Part shown: piece by piece, positions 35,401 to 45,335 of the stretch
Numbering within the stretch: position 1 is the stretch's first letter
Layout: every line of letters starts with the position of its first letter
Assembly (NCBI GenBank): GCA_037179385.1
Contig: CM074188.1
Location: 17,935,318-17,999,317 of the forward strand
Direction of reading: 5' to 3'
Source: Holothuria scabra
Taxonomy: Eukaryota > Echinodermata > Holothuroidea > Aspidochirotida > Holothuriidae
Length of the DNA stretch: 64,000 nt
Position numbers and translations under genes: made by a program
The notes under the pieces: model-generated
Seen by the model: the letters and a program-made list of their open reading frames with translations, nothing else
Told to the model about the DNA's origin: nothing
Databases searched by the model: none

Positions 35401-35700
35401 TGCGTGGGCATTGTAAAAAGCTGGAAAGCCTTTTGCAAGGCTTGACATTAGGAAGTTTAGTTTCTCCCATAGAGTTGTCAACGAGTAGAATTGTCTGCCA
35501 GATAAGGTAGTTAACTCCCCGTCAGTTCACTAATTTAAGGTTAACATTGACAAGTTTTTCCATGGTTGTGGTAGAATGTGATTGTTTGGGGCTGTTGTCC
35601 GAGCTTTGGTGGTTTGACTTTTGATTACGGCTTGGACTTCAGGGCATCTTATGGGGCCTTGGCCCTCCATTGCCCTTCAACCTGTTTTGTTAATTCAATC
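32496..35700 (+). mobile_element. CR1/L2-like LINE fragment, split by a hAT element
   Basis: The 5'-truncated element starts near 32496, is interrupted at 32533-34101, and ends near 35700. The reverse transcriptase signatures come in order: SKAPGPDGVHPAIL (34104), PCNYRPVSLTSVV (34282), FYLDFSKAFDKVP, SGVPQGSVLGPLLF (34672), then FGDDTKL where FADD is usual, and the C-terminal PHLDYAAQAWSP (35133) with VQRRATRLIP. Frameshifts near 34241, 34600 and 34655, and stops near 34617 and 35050, break the frame, so it is a dead copy. No endonuclease domain is seen. The CR1/L2 group is judged from the thumb and C-terminal motifs. Confidence 0.85.
32533..34101. mobile_element. Non-autonomous hAT element, copy 1
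   Basis: The termini are CAGTGGCGTAGCCAGG and GGCTACGCCACTG. The 8-bp target duplication CTAGTAAG is exact (32525-32532 and 34102-34109), which is diagnostic of hAT transposition. It splits the LINE between the codons of KAS and KAPGPDG. Inside, a unit with CGGAGCGCCACCATCAGTTG, ACCCCTCCAGATGGCCGGAA and GCACTTCCCA occurs twice (about 32625-32755 and 32970-33085). No transposase frame is seen, so it depends on an enzyme from elsewhere. Confidence 0.92.
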
Positions 35701-36052
35701 AATGCAGAGTACCAAAGCTTACTTTACACAGCATGAACGGTACTGAGAGTATTTGATTATATAAATTGAGTTTTTCTTTACTCATCGTGTAGCAATAAGC
35801 TGAGATTGTATCTGGATAATCATGAATTTCAGACAATTGTGGGAGGGTCTTAAGTGAAGGGTGAGAGAACTGGGCCTTTATAGAGGTTATGCACGTGACA
35901 TCAGTACGTTTCAATATAGCAGATTGGCTGGAACTGATCATGCGAAGTTGTTGCGTTAACAAAACGGGCGGATAGCATGTACCTAAGGAACAATTGTTGT
36001 AAAATGGACGGGTGGACGAGTAACACAGTGACGTCGGTGCATAACCCCAATA
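35701..36052. other. Short intergenic stretch
   Basis: No gene recognised; the ORF on the minus strand over this region (35699-36070) has no family resemblance. A TGACGTC word at 36019-36025 resembles the ends of the adjacent MITE. Confidence 0.4.
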
Positions 36053-36209
36053 TCTATAGGTAGTTCTCATGTGACGTTATGGGAGCTTTTCGCGTGGCTT
36101 ATTCCAGCCATGTTTGAGGGCAACCCCTATATGAACACACAGGCTTGCCCTATGGCATGGCGGTTGCTAACGCCTAGTAGTTGTGACGTCACTGAGAACT
36201 ATCTACAGG
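36053..36209. mobile_element. Small MITE with GATAGTTCTCA-type TIRs
   Basis: The left end CTATAGGTAGTTCTCATGTG faces the inverted right end CACTGAGAACTATCTACAGG. Arms are about 25 bases with three differences and one indel, and both contain TGACGT. Length is about 157 bp. Only one copy is in the window, so the mobile nature is inferred. Confidence 0.5.
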
Positions 36210-37032
36210 CGGGTTGGGACAGGAGGGCGATTTCCCCTTGGCTCAGAAAAAACATGAAAAAACATTAAGTTTGCTAGCCTACATGTGATTTCCAGTCTGC
36301 AAAGCGGTTTCCCAGTTTTACTTTCATCAATTTCCGAATTCTTTCCAATTGCCTCCAATAAAATTTTTTAACCTTTTTTTAAAAGAAAAGAAAATATCTG
36401 TTTCCCTTTGCACGCCGCGTATTATATCCCTAGTGCAAAAATGTTCACACTTTAAAACAAATCAAAGTTTTTATCGGAAATAGGACAGTAAGTGGCAACT
36501 GGCAAGGAAACCGAATAACTACAGTGCCATTTTGTAAATTTTCCTTTTTATAAATACCATATTTTCTCCAGTATTACAGGTAGCTCTTGATTTTCAAGTT
36601 TGTCTAGTACATAAGAAAAAAGAAAATGTCGGAAACATGTTAAATGCCGACAGGGAGCCTCAATCCCTAGCCCTTATGATAACATTATGTAACAACAACA
36701 ACCCTTAGTCGCTTTAATTCGCCCATCAGCGAGCAGGAATATTGTTTACTTCAGGTAGCAGAACAACTGATTCCATTTTCTTTGCTAATGCTTGGGTGAC
36801 TTTCAGCGGCATTTGGCAATTGAGTGCTTTTCGGGGTCCCCACTTAAATGCCCGATTCGCCCGATATGTGGTTAAAAGAATTCTAGAGTAACACTGTTTT
36901 CCCAATGAAAATCTGGACATGTGGCAAGTTGATATAGCCGGCCTCTCTGTAGTTTTCCGTTGGGTCTATGTCCATATACTGCAACGTACCATCGATGACG
37001 ATGATGAAGATTTCCATCGTAGTTTTCTAGAC
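36210..37032. other. Intergenic stretch, no gene seen
   Basis: No ORF here resembles a known family; short frames such as 36726-36920 (-) and 36919-37176 (+) lack splice or promoter context. Confidence 0.4.
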
Positions 37033-37534
37033 CGACGGTCGCCAAACTGTGGGACGCCTCGCCTTTTGTTCAAAGAAAAAATTATAAAAAGTTCGTCTGA
37101 GAAACTAATTGTGGAAATTAGAACCTTTTCTGATTTCGGAAAAAAAACTATCAACAGAAGCCAAGAAGTGACATGATATAAATATCAAGATAGATCAGTT
37201 GATTATTTTTCTTCAAAATCGTTCGTTGTTGCTATTTTCGTAGCATACGTGGTATACATTCATAAGATCATGAAAAGCAAAATGGTTTTAATCAGGTACT
37301 ACTCTTTAAATTTACAGTTAGACTAGTCACTAATGTGAGTCAATTATCATTTATTTTATTTATTTATCTTTGCCAACATAGCCATTCAACAGGTCCCTGA
37401 GAAGTTATTGAAGTATTCGACATAACGTCGGAAACTGAAGTAATAATTAGCTTTTACAAATTTGGTACAGGTGGGACGGTTCAGATTTCCGATTTTGTTA
37501 GTGGGACGCCAGCGAGAAAGTTTGGAGACCGCTG
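37033..37534. mobile_element. Small hAT-type MITE with 8-bp target duplication
   Basis: TTCTAGAC is duplicated exactly at 37025-37032 and 37535-37542. The left terminus CGACGGTCGCCAAACT matches the inverted right terminus CAGCGGTCTCCAAACT at 13 of 16 positions. This end type and 8-bp duplication are typical of hAT relatives (Charlie/hobo-like). The element is 502 bp and non-coding. The site lies within an open frame (36919-37176) that has no known homology. Confidence 0.85.
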
Positions 37535-37542
37535 TTCTAGAC

Positions 37543-38054
37543 CCTCCCTCTCTTTATTTATATATTGATTAATGGATGAAATGGAACGAATTTGTGCCTC
37601 TTCGACGTTGCTACTACTGAACTCAAAACAACTTGCGTGTTCAATTAAAGTAGAATTACAATGGCATTTGCCATCAAAGAAAACAGCCCAAGTTTTCTCT
37701 CCAGTATTCCTTAAGGCTTACTTTTGAAGTGTGCCAAATATGAAGTAAAACTAATGACAGGAAATGGTATATAATTTGGGGATAAAACAGCCCATTTTTC
37801 ATGATAGAAATCGAGCATTTCACGAAAAGAACTGCAGTGGTCACGTGTTCCAAGTTGACCCGTGACGTCACTGTGAAGACTCATTCTTATCGTGACCTAA
37901 GCTTGTTTACATGGTGAAGTTCAGTGTATACATACACACGTGCAAAGTATATGCAAGCTAGCGTTAGTTGTGGTTGTACAGTACAGCATGCAACGTGAAT
38001 CACATCAAACCAAAAAGGTTTCGCTGTTGGACTAGAACTACGAATTGACGCAAA
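37543..38054. other. Stretch upstream of the THAP exon
   Basis: It presumably contains the 5' leader of the THAP gene. TGACGTCA-type words occur (about 37862). I see no TATA box and no other gene. Confidence 0.4.
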
Positions 38055-38582
38055 ATGCCAAGAAATTGTGTTGTTGGGGGATGCACCAGAACAAGTGCGG
38101 ATCCCTCGCTGAGCTTTTTTGATTTTCCGAGCGAGAAAACCAACGATAAGTGCAGGAAACTCTGGATACGCTTTGTGAGGGGAACGAGAAAAGATTTTGT
38201 GGCACCTGGGGGCCGTTCCACAAAGAGTTACGCACAATCTTAAGTTTGATTTACCATACTTAAGCCAACAGTAAATCATACTTAAGATCGTGCGTAACTC
38301 TTTGTGGAACGGGCCCCTGGTGTTTCTCACGGAAAGAACGCAAAGATTTGTTCTGCACATTTCACCGAAGACGACTGGGATCCACAGTATGTTTTACAGA
38401 AAAAGATGAACTTCAAAGTGAAACCTAAATTGAAGACACTGGCTACTAGAGCGCCAATATCATTGAGCATGTGGTGCGTACACGATTTGGGAATTTCAGT
38501 AACGCAACACAATCTTCAACAGTTTTTCGAGGAAAAGACGTATCTTTGTTGCAGTGTCGTTGGAACCATGAAAAATAAATAA
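38055..38582 (+). pseudogene. THAP zinc-finger protein, interrupted by a MITE
   Basis: THAP domains are DNA-binding C2CH zinc fingers of animal transcription regulators and P-element-type transposases. The part at 38055-38209 starts MPRNCVVGGC (the first two zinc ligands) and runs through FDFPSEK and the conserved Trp in KLWIRFV. The part at 38321-38582 begins in the matching frame with KICSAHF (last Cys and His ligands) and ends at TAA 38580-38582. A 106-bp MITE separates them. Without the MITE and one copy of its CCTGG duplication the frame would be open for 138 codons. With it, translation ends 12 codons into the insert, losing the C..H ligands, so I call this allele broken. The C-terminal 30 residues (after RAPISLS) look unlike coding sequence and a splice site may precede them. 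Single-exon small THAP protein or first exon of a longer one cannot be decided. Confidence 0.8.
38210..38315. mobile_element. 106-bp MITE inside the THAP exon
   Basis: CCTGG is duplicated at 38205-38209 and 38316-38320. The inserted segment has near-perfect TIRs of about 40 bases (GGGCCGTTCCACAAAGAGTT and AACTCTTTGTGGAACGGGCC) and can fold as one hairpin with CTTAAG words in the stem. The high TIR identity suggests a fairly recent insertion. Confidence 0.9.
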
Positions 38583-39836
38583 AAAAAAATTTCAAAGGCT
38601 TCAAGAAGTGGGGACCGCGGCAAGAATTTCGGAAGTGGATGTTGAACACATTCTTGATCGGTCCAATACACCTGCACTGCGTCAAGTAATGGTGGTGCTC
38701 CGCTTAGATATACTCGTTCGCACTCAGCCCCCCCCCCCCTTTTCCATTCCGTCGCGCCGCGTTCTTAGTGTTAATTTATGTACAACCGTGCATACAGGCT
38801 CATTTCCAGTTATTACTTTCCATTTCCCCAACTTGGCAGTGGTATATCTCGTAATGTCCTCATCATTTTACAATTTACTCAGTTTTTACTAGAATGAAAC
38901 TTCTATTGAAAAAAGCTCATGAGGCGACTATCGAAGGTTTAGATTCTACTAACAAGCCTATATAGGAAATGCCATTTCCAGCAAGGGGTCGCGATTTTCC
39001 AATATTTTCTCAACGCTCCCTGCCAACTGATGGGGTGGAAGCGCTCCGCTATAGTCTTTCAGACAGTCACCATTTCTCACGCCCTCCGCCCAAATTTACT
39101 TTTACACGAACTCCTTGAGCCTTCTCCCTTAGCCTCACCGGTGCCAATACCCATATCATAGTGGGAAAAGGTTTTGAGCTAAAATTTCTACTGTCAAATG
39201 TAGCTATGAAATGAGAAAAGAAAAGCTGCAAACAAATGGACATAACAGACCCCTTCACTAAAGGATAACGATGATAGGAAGAAATTAAACTCCTTTAGAT
39301 GTCTGAAAAATGTTATCACACATTAGGGAGGTTAAGAGGAAGGGCGGGTTTGGTGAGGGGGAGGTGCATGTCGGGTGGTTAGGTGCTGCCACCCTCATAA
39401 GTTTTAATACACCCCCCCCCCCTCGAAATTTTGTGTATTCTTATAGTGGTGAGGCCACATATGCTCGGAAAATACTCTTTCAATACGGTTTCAAACAATT
39501 ACATCCCTAAAACCTAGCCCGGGAAGGGAGGGGGTGACTACCGTGTAGAACATTGCCGATACCGCTCTCTTACAATTTGACCAGTGAGAAGTGATTAAAA
39601 GTGATTTTAGGGGATTAAATGGGTGTCTCTTCTTCATTCCATCCACTGCGTACAACACTTATTAAACGTTTTCGTAGCCTATACGAATTTCAAAGCGCGC
39701 CTTTCACAGAGAACAAGAAACTTTTTTGAACTTCATTCATCATACACAGACTCTTCTAAGTACCTACGTATATATTTTACTTAAAATTAAAAAAGGAGAG
39801 AGAGAGAGAGAGATAAGAAAGGAAAAACGAACCAGT
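38583..39836. other. Intergenic stretch with hAT remnants
   Basis: Two short segments match the interior unit of the hAT element: TGGTGGTGCTCCGCTTAGAT at about 38689-38708 and GCCAACTGATGGGGTGGAAG with GCGCTCCGCT at about 39020-39050. They are in the orientation of the 55-kb copy. A poly-C run (38730-38740, 39412-39422) and a GA-rich run (39793-39815) are present. I see no gene. Confidence 0.4.
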
Positions 39837-40121
39837 CTAGAACTTGGAGACGGCCCTGATTGGCAGGGTTCGCGGCAGGTTGTTCTTCTCTGGGTTGAGC
39901 TCCTTCAGCAAGGACACTTCAAACATGTAAGGGTTAGGTCCCATTCTGGGTACATGACCTTCCGCTCCATCCTCTCCTCCCTCAAGATCAATGTCATCAT
40001 ATTCATCATTTTCCTCTGAAGATGATGATGAATCACTAAATGGAGAATCCACACATTCTAATTCAACATATCCCTCAGCTGGTTCTTCTTCGACCTCGGG
40101 GTCTGGTTGGTTGGAGGCCAT
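39837..40121 (-). CDS. Small acidic protein of unknown function
   Basis: I do not recognise this gene with certainty. From ATG (40119-40121, context GTCAGAATGG) to TAG (39837-39839) it encodes 94 residues. The first two thirds are rich in Glu, Asp and Ser (PEVEEEPAEG; a run of six Ser; EENDEYDDID). Then comes GPNPYMFE, reminiscent of the PYxFEP-type segment in front of P2X7-like cysteine-rich domains in invertebrate proteins, followed by a basic end. The likeness is weak. The coding part could also splice out after MFE, where a weak GT lies. A TATATA box sits about 50 bases upstream. Strong compositional bias over a complete frame with a promoter-like element argues for a real gene. Confidence 0.45.
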   Translation of the reverse strand: MASNQPDPEVEEEPAEGYVELECVDSPFSDSSSSSEENDEYDDIDLEGGEDGAEGHVPRMGPNPYMFEVSLLKELNPEKNNLPRTLPIRAVSKF

Positions 40122-40170
40122 TCTGACCGCGGAATGTCGATGGTTGGCAGACTCGTAGGTGAGTTTTCCT

Positions 40171-40178
40171 ATATATAC
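40171..40178 (-). promoter_or_regulatory. TATA-like box upstream of the acidic ORF
   Basis: Read on the minus strand the sequence is CCGTATATATAGG. It lies about 50 bases before the ATG, which leaves room for a start site about 30 bases downstream and a very short leader. Confidence 0.4.
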
Positions 40179-40199
40179 GGGACTATCCAAACACTTGGT

Positions 40200-42043
40200 G
40201 AGCTTGTTTTGTTTCCCGTTTTAATTTTCCTTTTCAGGGTTATGACTTCAGTGAAACTTAGCACGCAGTATAATTAGCACTGTTACCGAAATATCGGGAC
40301 CGTACAAGCGGGACATCACTGCAGTAAAACAGCGTAGCTTGCATTGCCTACTTGTATGCTTTTGTGTATTGGATCAACACAGTTGTTCTCTCGTAGCCTT
40401 CTCCAGGGACTATGGAAGTTTATTCACTTTGTTATGGATTGAAAGGGTTTTCTATTTCGTTTCGTTTTTTGTTTTCTGGATGTTTATATGGGTTTAATAC
40501 CTTTCTCGGATATGTGGTAAGTTGACTGTCACGATTTCGTTCACTGTGACTCCGGCCACTTGTGTGATTTCGCCGGGTAGCCATTGTGTGAACGAACCAA
40601 GCAGGCAGGGCACTGTTCTCAATGTGTTCTTCTCATTCAATTGATAAATTAGGCCTAATTAGTCTATGTCTACATTTGCGAACATTCTACAGAAAGTAGC
40701 TCCCATAACCCGTGAAGCTTAACTGGTTGTGAAACTGAGGTATTGGCGAACTGCCCCAGCCTATTCTATGCAGGGACTTGCATTATCTAGCTAGCGGCAT
40801 TGGAACCGAAAAGGTGAAAGTGGTATTATCGTTGCCAAGAGGTAGCCTATATTTGCAGATTTTGATATGAACATGAAAAACGTGATTTTCATAATCCGCC
40901 CGCAAACCGCGGGTTGCCAACTGCCTGGACATTGATTCGAAGTCACCTGAAATCTTGCACAGTGATCGTAGTAACTCAATACAGATGTGTACGATTCTTT
41001 GCGCCAACAGGCAGAGAGCTCGACTCTTCACAATGACGTCACGCACTGACCCGTGTGCTATTCGAGGTCATATCGGTGTTCTCAAAGTGAGTGAATTCGG
41101 TTGTGTTGAGTAGGAGAAAACCCACGTTTTTATTCCCTTCGTTTGTGACTTTGTGAGGAGTTATTTACAAAAATCAAAAAGGATGTTGTTAAGTAACAAT
41201 TGAACTACAATCTGTGTAAAAATGAGAGGTTTTTGTTTCTGTCATTGTAATTCTACTTTAAAGCTCTATACTGTCCGCTGGTTAATGTAACGGAACCATA
41301 TGACGCACGGTTCATAGTATAGCCCTGTTTATGTTACATGTAACTATTTAAATATGTACACAGACCGATGTTACAAACTTTTGCACACGGCAGTAAGCCA
41401 GTTCGGTACACTGAGTGGGGTTGCGCATGCGTACATCCTCCAAATCGTTGGGATAAGAGAAAACGATCCTGCACCTACATTGTTACATATTCCAAACTTT
41501 CGTGGAATTTTAGGTGGGGTTGTACTGTGGATTTGCCTAAAATTGCCTTTTGGCGTTAAGTTTTTATTTGAATCCGTAGCAAGAAAGATCTAGAGTCCCC
41601 GTTTGATCTATCTGTCTATATAGACGCTTAGAATTATGCTTAGTGCTGTAGGTACACAGTGCAGGAAAACTAGGGGAAGCAGCACGTTATTTACTGTACA
41701 AATCAGGAGGATCGGGTGACTGGGCTCCGAGGTAGTACTACTTTCATGGGTTTGTGTGTTGTCAGGGTTGCTACTTTGCCAAGGGTATACTTTCGTTTGG
41801 TCTTTTCATACATATCTCACCACCGCAGGGATCATAGAAGTAGACAGCAACAAAAGTGGCTTCACAACCAAAAAAGAAATTTTGGTGGTTTTGCAAATCA
41901 GAAGAGAATGTTCATCTAACGTGAATATTCATATGCTGGTTACCTTAACTAGGTTTTTATAGGTTTTCCCCACGCTCTACTCCCACAATTCTAGTATGCG
42001 ACAACGAAGTACGGATCTGTTATTTAAAAGGACTTGGCGTATA
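40200..42043. other. Intergenic stretch, no gene seen
   Basis: Several short open frames lack resemblance to known families, and I find no repeat with a partner in the window. A TGACGTCACGCACTGAC word at 41034-41050 is the only motif of note. Confidence 0.45.
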
Positions 42044-42277
42044 GAAGTGTAACGAAATTGCATTGTGGCTATTTGAAGCCCCGTGTGGTAGATCCGACTG
42101 TTACCAATACTGGAAGCCACGGCACTCACATCCCTGACGAACAGCTGGTAAAGCCTCTTTCCCTGACCTCATTGGTTCCTTTCCTTCACGAAAATAGGGG
42201 TGGAGTTTTAGGTTTCCCGCTCACTGATTGGGTAAGTCTGCTAGCGCAGCGCACGTGGGACTCAGATGATGTTCGGA

Positions 42278-42284
42278 TATAAAA
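42278..42284 (+). promoter_or_regulatory. LTR TATA box
   Basis: TATAAAA in the context GTTCGGATATAAAACTACC. The same box is at 50316-50322 in the 3' LTR. It probably sets the start of the genomic RNA about 30 bases downstream. Confidence 0.6.
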
Positions 42285-42737
42285 CTACCACGAGGAAGGA
42301 AACAGGGGCTGGAAGACGGAAGATCTCACTGAAGACGTCCACGCGCACGCTGTTCAATAATAATTAAAGTATCAGAATTGAGGCCGAATAACAGCTAATA
42401 TTTGTGGGAACAAGGCGAGAGGCGACTGTTACGATTTGGTAAGAAAAATTGAAGGACGGGACTATTAGTAAGGAAGAGCAAAAGTTAAGTTAGCGGTACT
42501 CCGCTAACTGTGTTAGAAATTATACAGGCATCCGTAGAAATCATAGCTAAGAGTCGGGGTGGTTATAATTCACGCCTTACGAAGGCCGGGAAGGCGTGAG
42601 ATTATTAGGAACACTGGAATTACGAAACCGTGTTTTAGGACGGCATTATGATCTGGGAGGTTAACTAGGAGGGATGTACGTTATACTCCAGGCAGGGAGT
42701 TGTAACTAGGCTGGGTTATAGAACTGAAGAGCTGCCA

Positions 42738-42965
42738 TATGTGTTCTACCGTTGGGTAAACCCCGTATGTGTTATATCATTGAAGAGATGCTCTATGTGT
42801 TCTATCGTTGGCTCCACCTCTTATGCGTTATATCATTAAAGAGGTGCCCTATGTGTTCTATCGTTGGGTCAACCCCGTATGTGTTATACCAGTGGAGAGC
42901 CGGTGTATGTGTTTTTTTTTTCTTAGAGGCTTTCCTGTATGTGTTGTATCCTTGAAGACAGACAG
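42738..42965 (+). repeat. LTR minisatellite, 56-bp units (5' LTR)
   Basis: Units start TATGTGTTCTATCGTTGG and continue CCCCGTATGTGTTATATCAT, with GAAGAGATG; each 56-bp unit is two related 28-bp halves sharing TATGTGTT. About three to four units are present. Confidence 0.85.
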
Positions 42966-43518
42966 GTATGCTATATCGTAGGGCGTACCCGCCTGTGCTA
43001 TACAACCTGGAGCTAGCTTAGGTACGTGGTATGTCGACGCAGAGCTGGGTCGTTCTGGAAGGCAGAGGCGCACAGACGTACAAGGCACCGGGAGAGAAAT
43101 AACCCTCTTAGACGCTGGACCTTCTGCTAGAGAAAGGGGGAAGCCGTAGGGACCAAGGGACGAGTGCCCCCGTCAAAGACGTATACAGTGGGATATTGGA
43201 GCCAGGAGGGGAAAATTAGGACACTCCGACGTCTTGAGGGCCGGGACCACATCGCTTTTTGAGACAAAGGGGAGTCGGCTGGTACAAGGCCCACGTGCTG
43301 ATCTCTCTTAAAATTGTATCATTTTACCGCTTCTAAGTGTAAACACCATTATCCTATATTAGGATTTGCCTGTAATTCAATTATCAGAGTTCATGAATAA
43401 TTATTTGATTAACTTTAGAAATTTGTGTTCTGTCCATCTTTACGTGTGTGTGTTAACAATATCTATTCTATAGCCTATCCCCGGACCGCACTTTAATTTT
43501 AAGCGGCGCGTTACAAAT

Positions 43519-43536
43519 TGGTGGCAGCGGTGGGAT
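43519..43536 (+). other. Primer binding site (tRNA-Leu type)
   Basis: TGGTGGCAGCGGTGGGAT starts three bases after the LTR. It is the complement of the 3' end of animal tRNA-Leu (CCCACCGCTGCCA plus CCA), recalled from the human tRNA-Leu(AAG) sequence. This tRNA would prime minus-strand DNA synthesis. Confidence 0.85.
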
Positions 43537-43573
43537 AGGCCAGGAATATTGTTAATATTTTCTTGTATTTAAG

Positions 43574-44944
43574 ATGGAGCCAGAGCCGAATTACCCAGAT
43601 GGAGACCACGTAGGATCTCAGGGGTCGTGGCAGGTAGTAGATGACTGGCGTGAAGACGACCTAATCCAACTGTTCCCCCGATGTACCCCCAGTCCACATG
43701 GCAGGCGTGAGGGTGATTTTCATGGCAGACGTGAGGATGATTCCGAGAGAATAGGACACTCGAGAGATGTTGGCATTGAGCTAGGTACTGGAAGAGTTCC
43801 CCACGACGAGGACCGCTTGAGGGAAGCCCAGGGTTCTGGACAGGGGGTGAGGACGTATTCTCCAAGGAATCCATTTAGGAGGTACGATGGTCAAGACGAA
43901 ACCTTGGGAGTGATGAACCACTTATCAGGCATGAGGTTTGGCAGGAACCCAGGAGATGGTAATCTTGGACGAGGGAATGACAACTTTACAGCAGGTGGGG
44001 GCATGGCCACAGGAGGGATAGCTGGAATCCGTCCTGGTACATATGATGGTAGCTCATCATGGGGAGATTACCAGGCCCAATTTGAAATTGTTGCCGAATT
44101 GCATAGGTGGAGTGCAAGGGAGATGGCCATGTGCCTAGCAGCTAGCCTGAGAGGTGAAGCACAGGCAGTTTTGGCTGATTTAGATGCAAATGCTCGTAGG
44201 GACTACACCTCGGTAGTGAGTGCTCTTGCACGTCGTTTCGACCCCGCCCACCAAACGGAAGTCTTTCGCATACAGTTAAAAAATAGAATAAGAAAGAAGG
44301 AAGAGTCACTCCCAGAGTTGGCGCATGAGATCAGACGGCTCACTAGGCAGGCGTACCCAGCCGCATCTTCTGAGGTGCAGGGTTTGTTGGCCAAAGATCA
44401 CTTCGTGGATGCAATGGACGATCCTGATTTAAGGTTTGGCATCTATCAGATTCGACCAAGGACCTTGGATGAAGCCTTAAAGGCAGCACTAGAAATCGAG
44501 GCATTCCAAACAGTAGAGAAGCAGAGAAACTTCACCGGTAGGAGGGTTGTGAGGGCTGTTGGTGGGCTGGACAACCGCCAGGGAAGCCCTACGATGAACC
44601 CCCATATGAGTAGCGAAAATAAGGTGAAGGCTACAGGTGGGGACATGAAGGACCGACAAGATATGTTAAGAGCTTTGAAGGAAGAAGTGCAGACTCTGAA
44701 AGAGAGAGTTAAACAAGACCCTCCATGGAACAGGAGATGGAGCAAAGGGGCTGCAAGGGCTGGTGGTAATCCCTCATATACGGAGGATGGTACCCCCATT
44801 TGTTTTCAATGTAGGAAGCCGGGACACTTGAAGCGAGACTGTAAGGAAGCCAGAGAGGTCCACACGGAGCTGCAGAGGGCAGCAGAAGTGGTATCACAGG
44901 AAAACTCTCAACTGTCGGGGTTGGGGTTCGCATCCCGGCAGTAG
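43574..44944 (+). CDS. Gag polyprotein of the Gypsy element
   Basis: 456 residues, uninterrupted, from ATG 38 bases after the primer site. Residues about 1-150 are hydrophilic and carry repeated GRREGD/GRREDD-like motifs. Residues about 155-310 are a retrotransposon capsid domain (YDGSSSWGDYQAQFEIVAEL, LAASLRGEAQAVLADL, LARRFDPAHQTEVF). Residues 410-423 form one nucleocapsid zinc knuckle CFQCRKPGHLKRDC (C-x2-C-x4-H-x4-C). It would assemble the virus-like particle in the cytoplasm and bind the element RNA. The end of the frame overlaps the start of the pol frame, which is one base back (-1). I see no canonical slippery heptamer at the overlap. Confidence 0.95.
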   Translation: MEPEPNYPDGDHVGSQGSWQVVDDWREDDLIQLFPRCTPSPHGRREGDFHGRREDDSERIGHSRDVGIELGTGRVPHDEDRLREAQGSGQGVRTYSPRNPFRRYDGQDETLGVMNHLSGMRFGRNPGDGNLGRGNDNFTAGGGMATGGIAGIRPGTYDGSSSWGDYQAQFEIVAELHRWSAREMAMCLAASLRGEAQAVLADLDANARRDYTSVVSALARRFDPAHQTEVFRIQLKNRIRKKEESLPELAHEIRRLTRQAYPAASSEVQGLLAKDHFVDAMDDPDLRFGIYQIRPRTLDEALKAALEIEAFQTVEKQRNFTGRRVVRAVGGLDNRQGSPTMNPHMSSENKVKATGGDMKDRQDMLRALKEEVQTLKERVKQDPPWNRRWSKGAARAGGNPSYTEDGTPICFQCRKPGHLKRDCKEAREVHTELQRAAEVVSQENSQLSGLGFASRQ

Positions 44945-45029
44945 ACGGAGAACATAATAGACCTATTCGTGTAGCAGTTTATGAGGGAATTCCAGGTTTA
45001 TCCCAGGATGGTATTATCTAAGCGGGTCA

Positions 45030-45335
45030 GTGCATTCAAAACCTTTATCATGTTTAGTAGACACAGGTGCCAATATTTCTATTATACAAGCTAGCAAGTT
45101 TTTCACAATTCCTCAGGAGGAACGACCACAGCTACAAGGGAGTAAGCTGAGTATGGTGCTGGCAGACGGAAAGAGTGTACCAATACTGGGGAAGGCCAGT
45201 ATGGGCATGAAAATTGGCGAGGAGGGACTGAATCATGAATTTTGGGTTGCCGAAATTGGGCCTGACTGTATACTGGGCCTGGACTTCCTGAAGCGGCATA
45301 ACTGCGCCAATGGGCAGTGTCATACTTGGCAGTGA
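45030..45335 (+). pseudogene. Gypsy aspartic protease region (frame-displaced)
   Basis: The aspartic protease signature LVDTGANISII is at about 45054-45086, followed by ADGKSVPILG and the ILGLDFL flap-end motif at about 45271-45291. The domain is complete in length but lies in a different frame from both the pol segment before it (stop at 45019-45021) and the one after it (from about 45310). Two indels of opposite effect, one at about 45000-45025 and one at about 45305-45325, would explain this. The listed start is only where this open segment begins. Confidence 0.85.

Larger units (their letters stand above)
42048..43515 (+). repeat. 5' LTR of the Gypsy element
   Basis: 1468 bp, TG...CA ends. 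It contains a TATAAAA box at 42278-42284 and a 28/56-bp minisatellite from 42738 to about 42965. Compared with the 3' LTR it lacks about 74 bases after GAGCTGGGTCG (position about 43050) and most of the minisatellite. Confidence 0.95.

Noticed and set aside
37887..38360. Minus-strand ORF of 157 codons opposite the THAP exon
   Set aside because: It runs antisense through both the THAP exon and the MITE and has no family resemblance.
43574..43874. Minus-strand ORF over the start of gag
   Set aside because: It is the reverse shadow of the gag frame, whose capsid and zinc-knuckle motifs are clear.
44860..44944. Programmed -1 frameshift site at the gag-pol overlap
   Set aside because: pol is in the -1 frame as expected, but no X XXY YYZ heptamer could be found, so I do not annotate a site.
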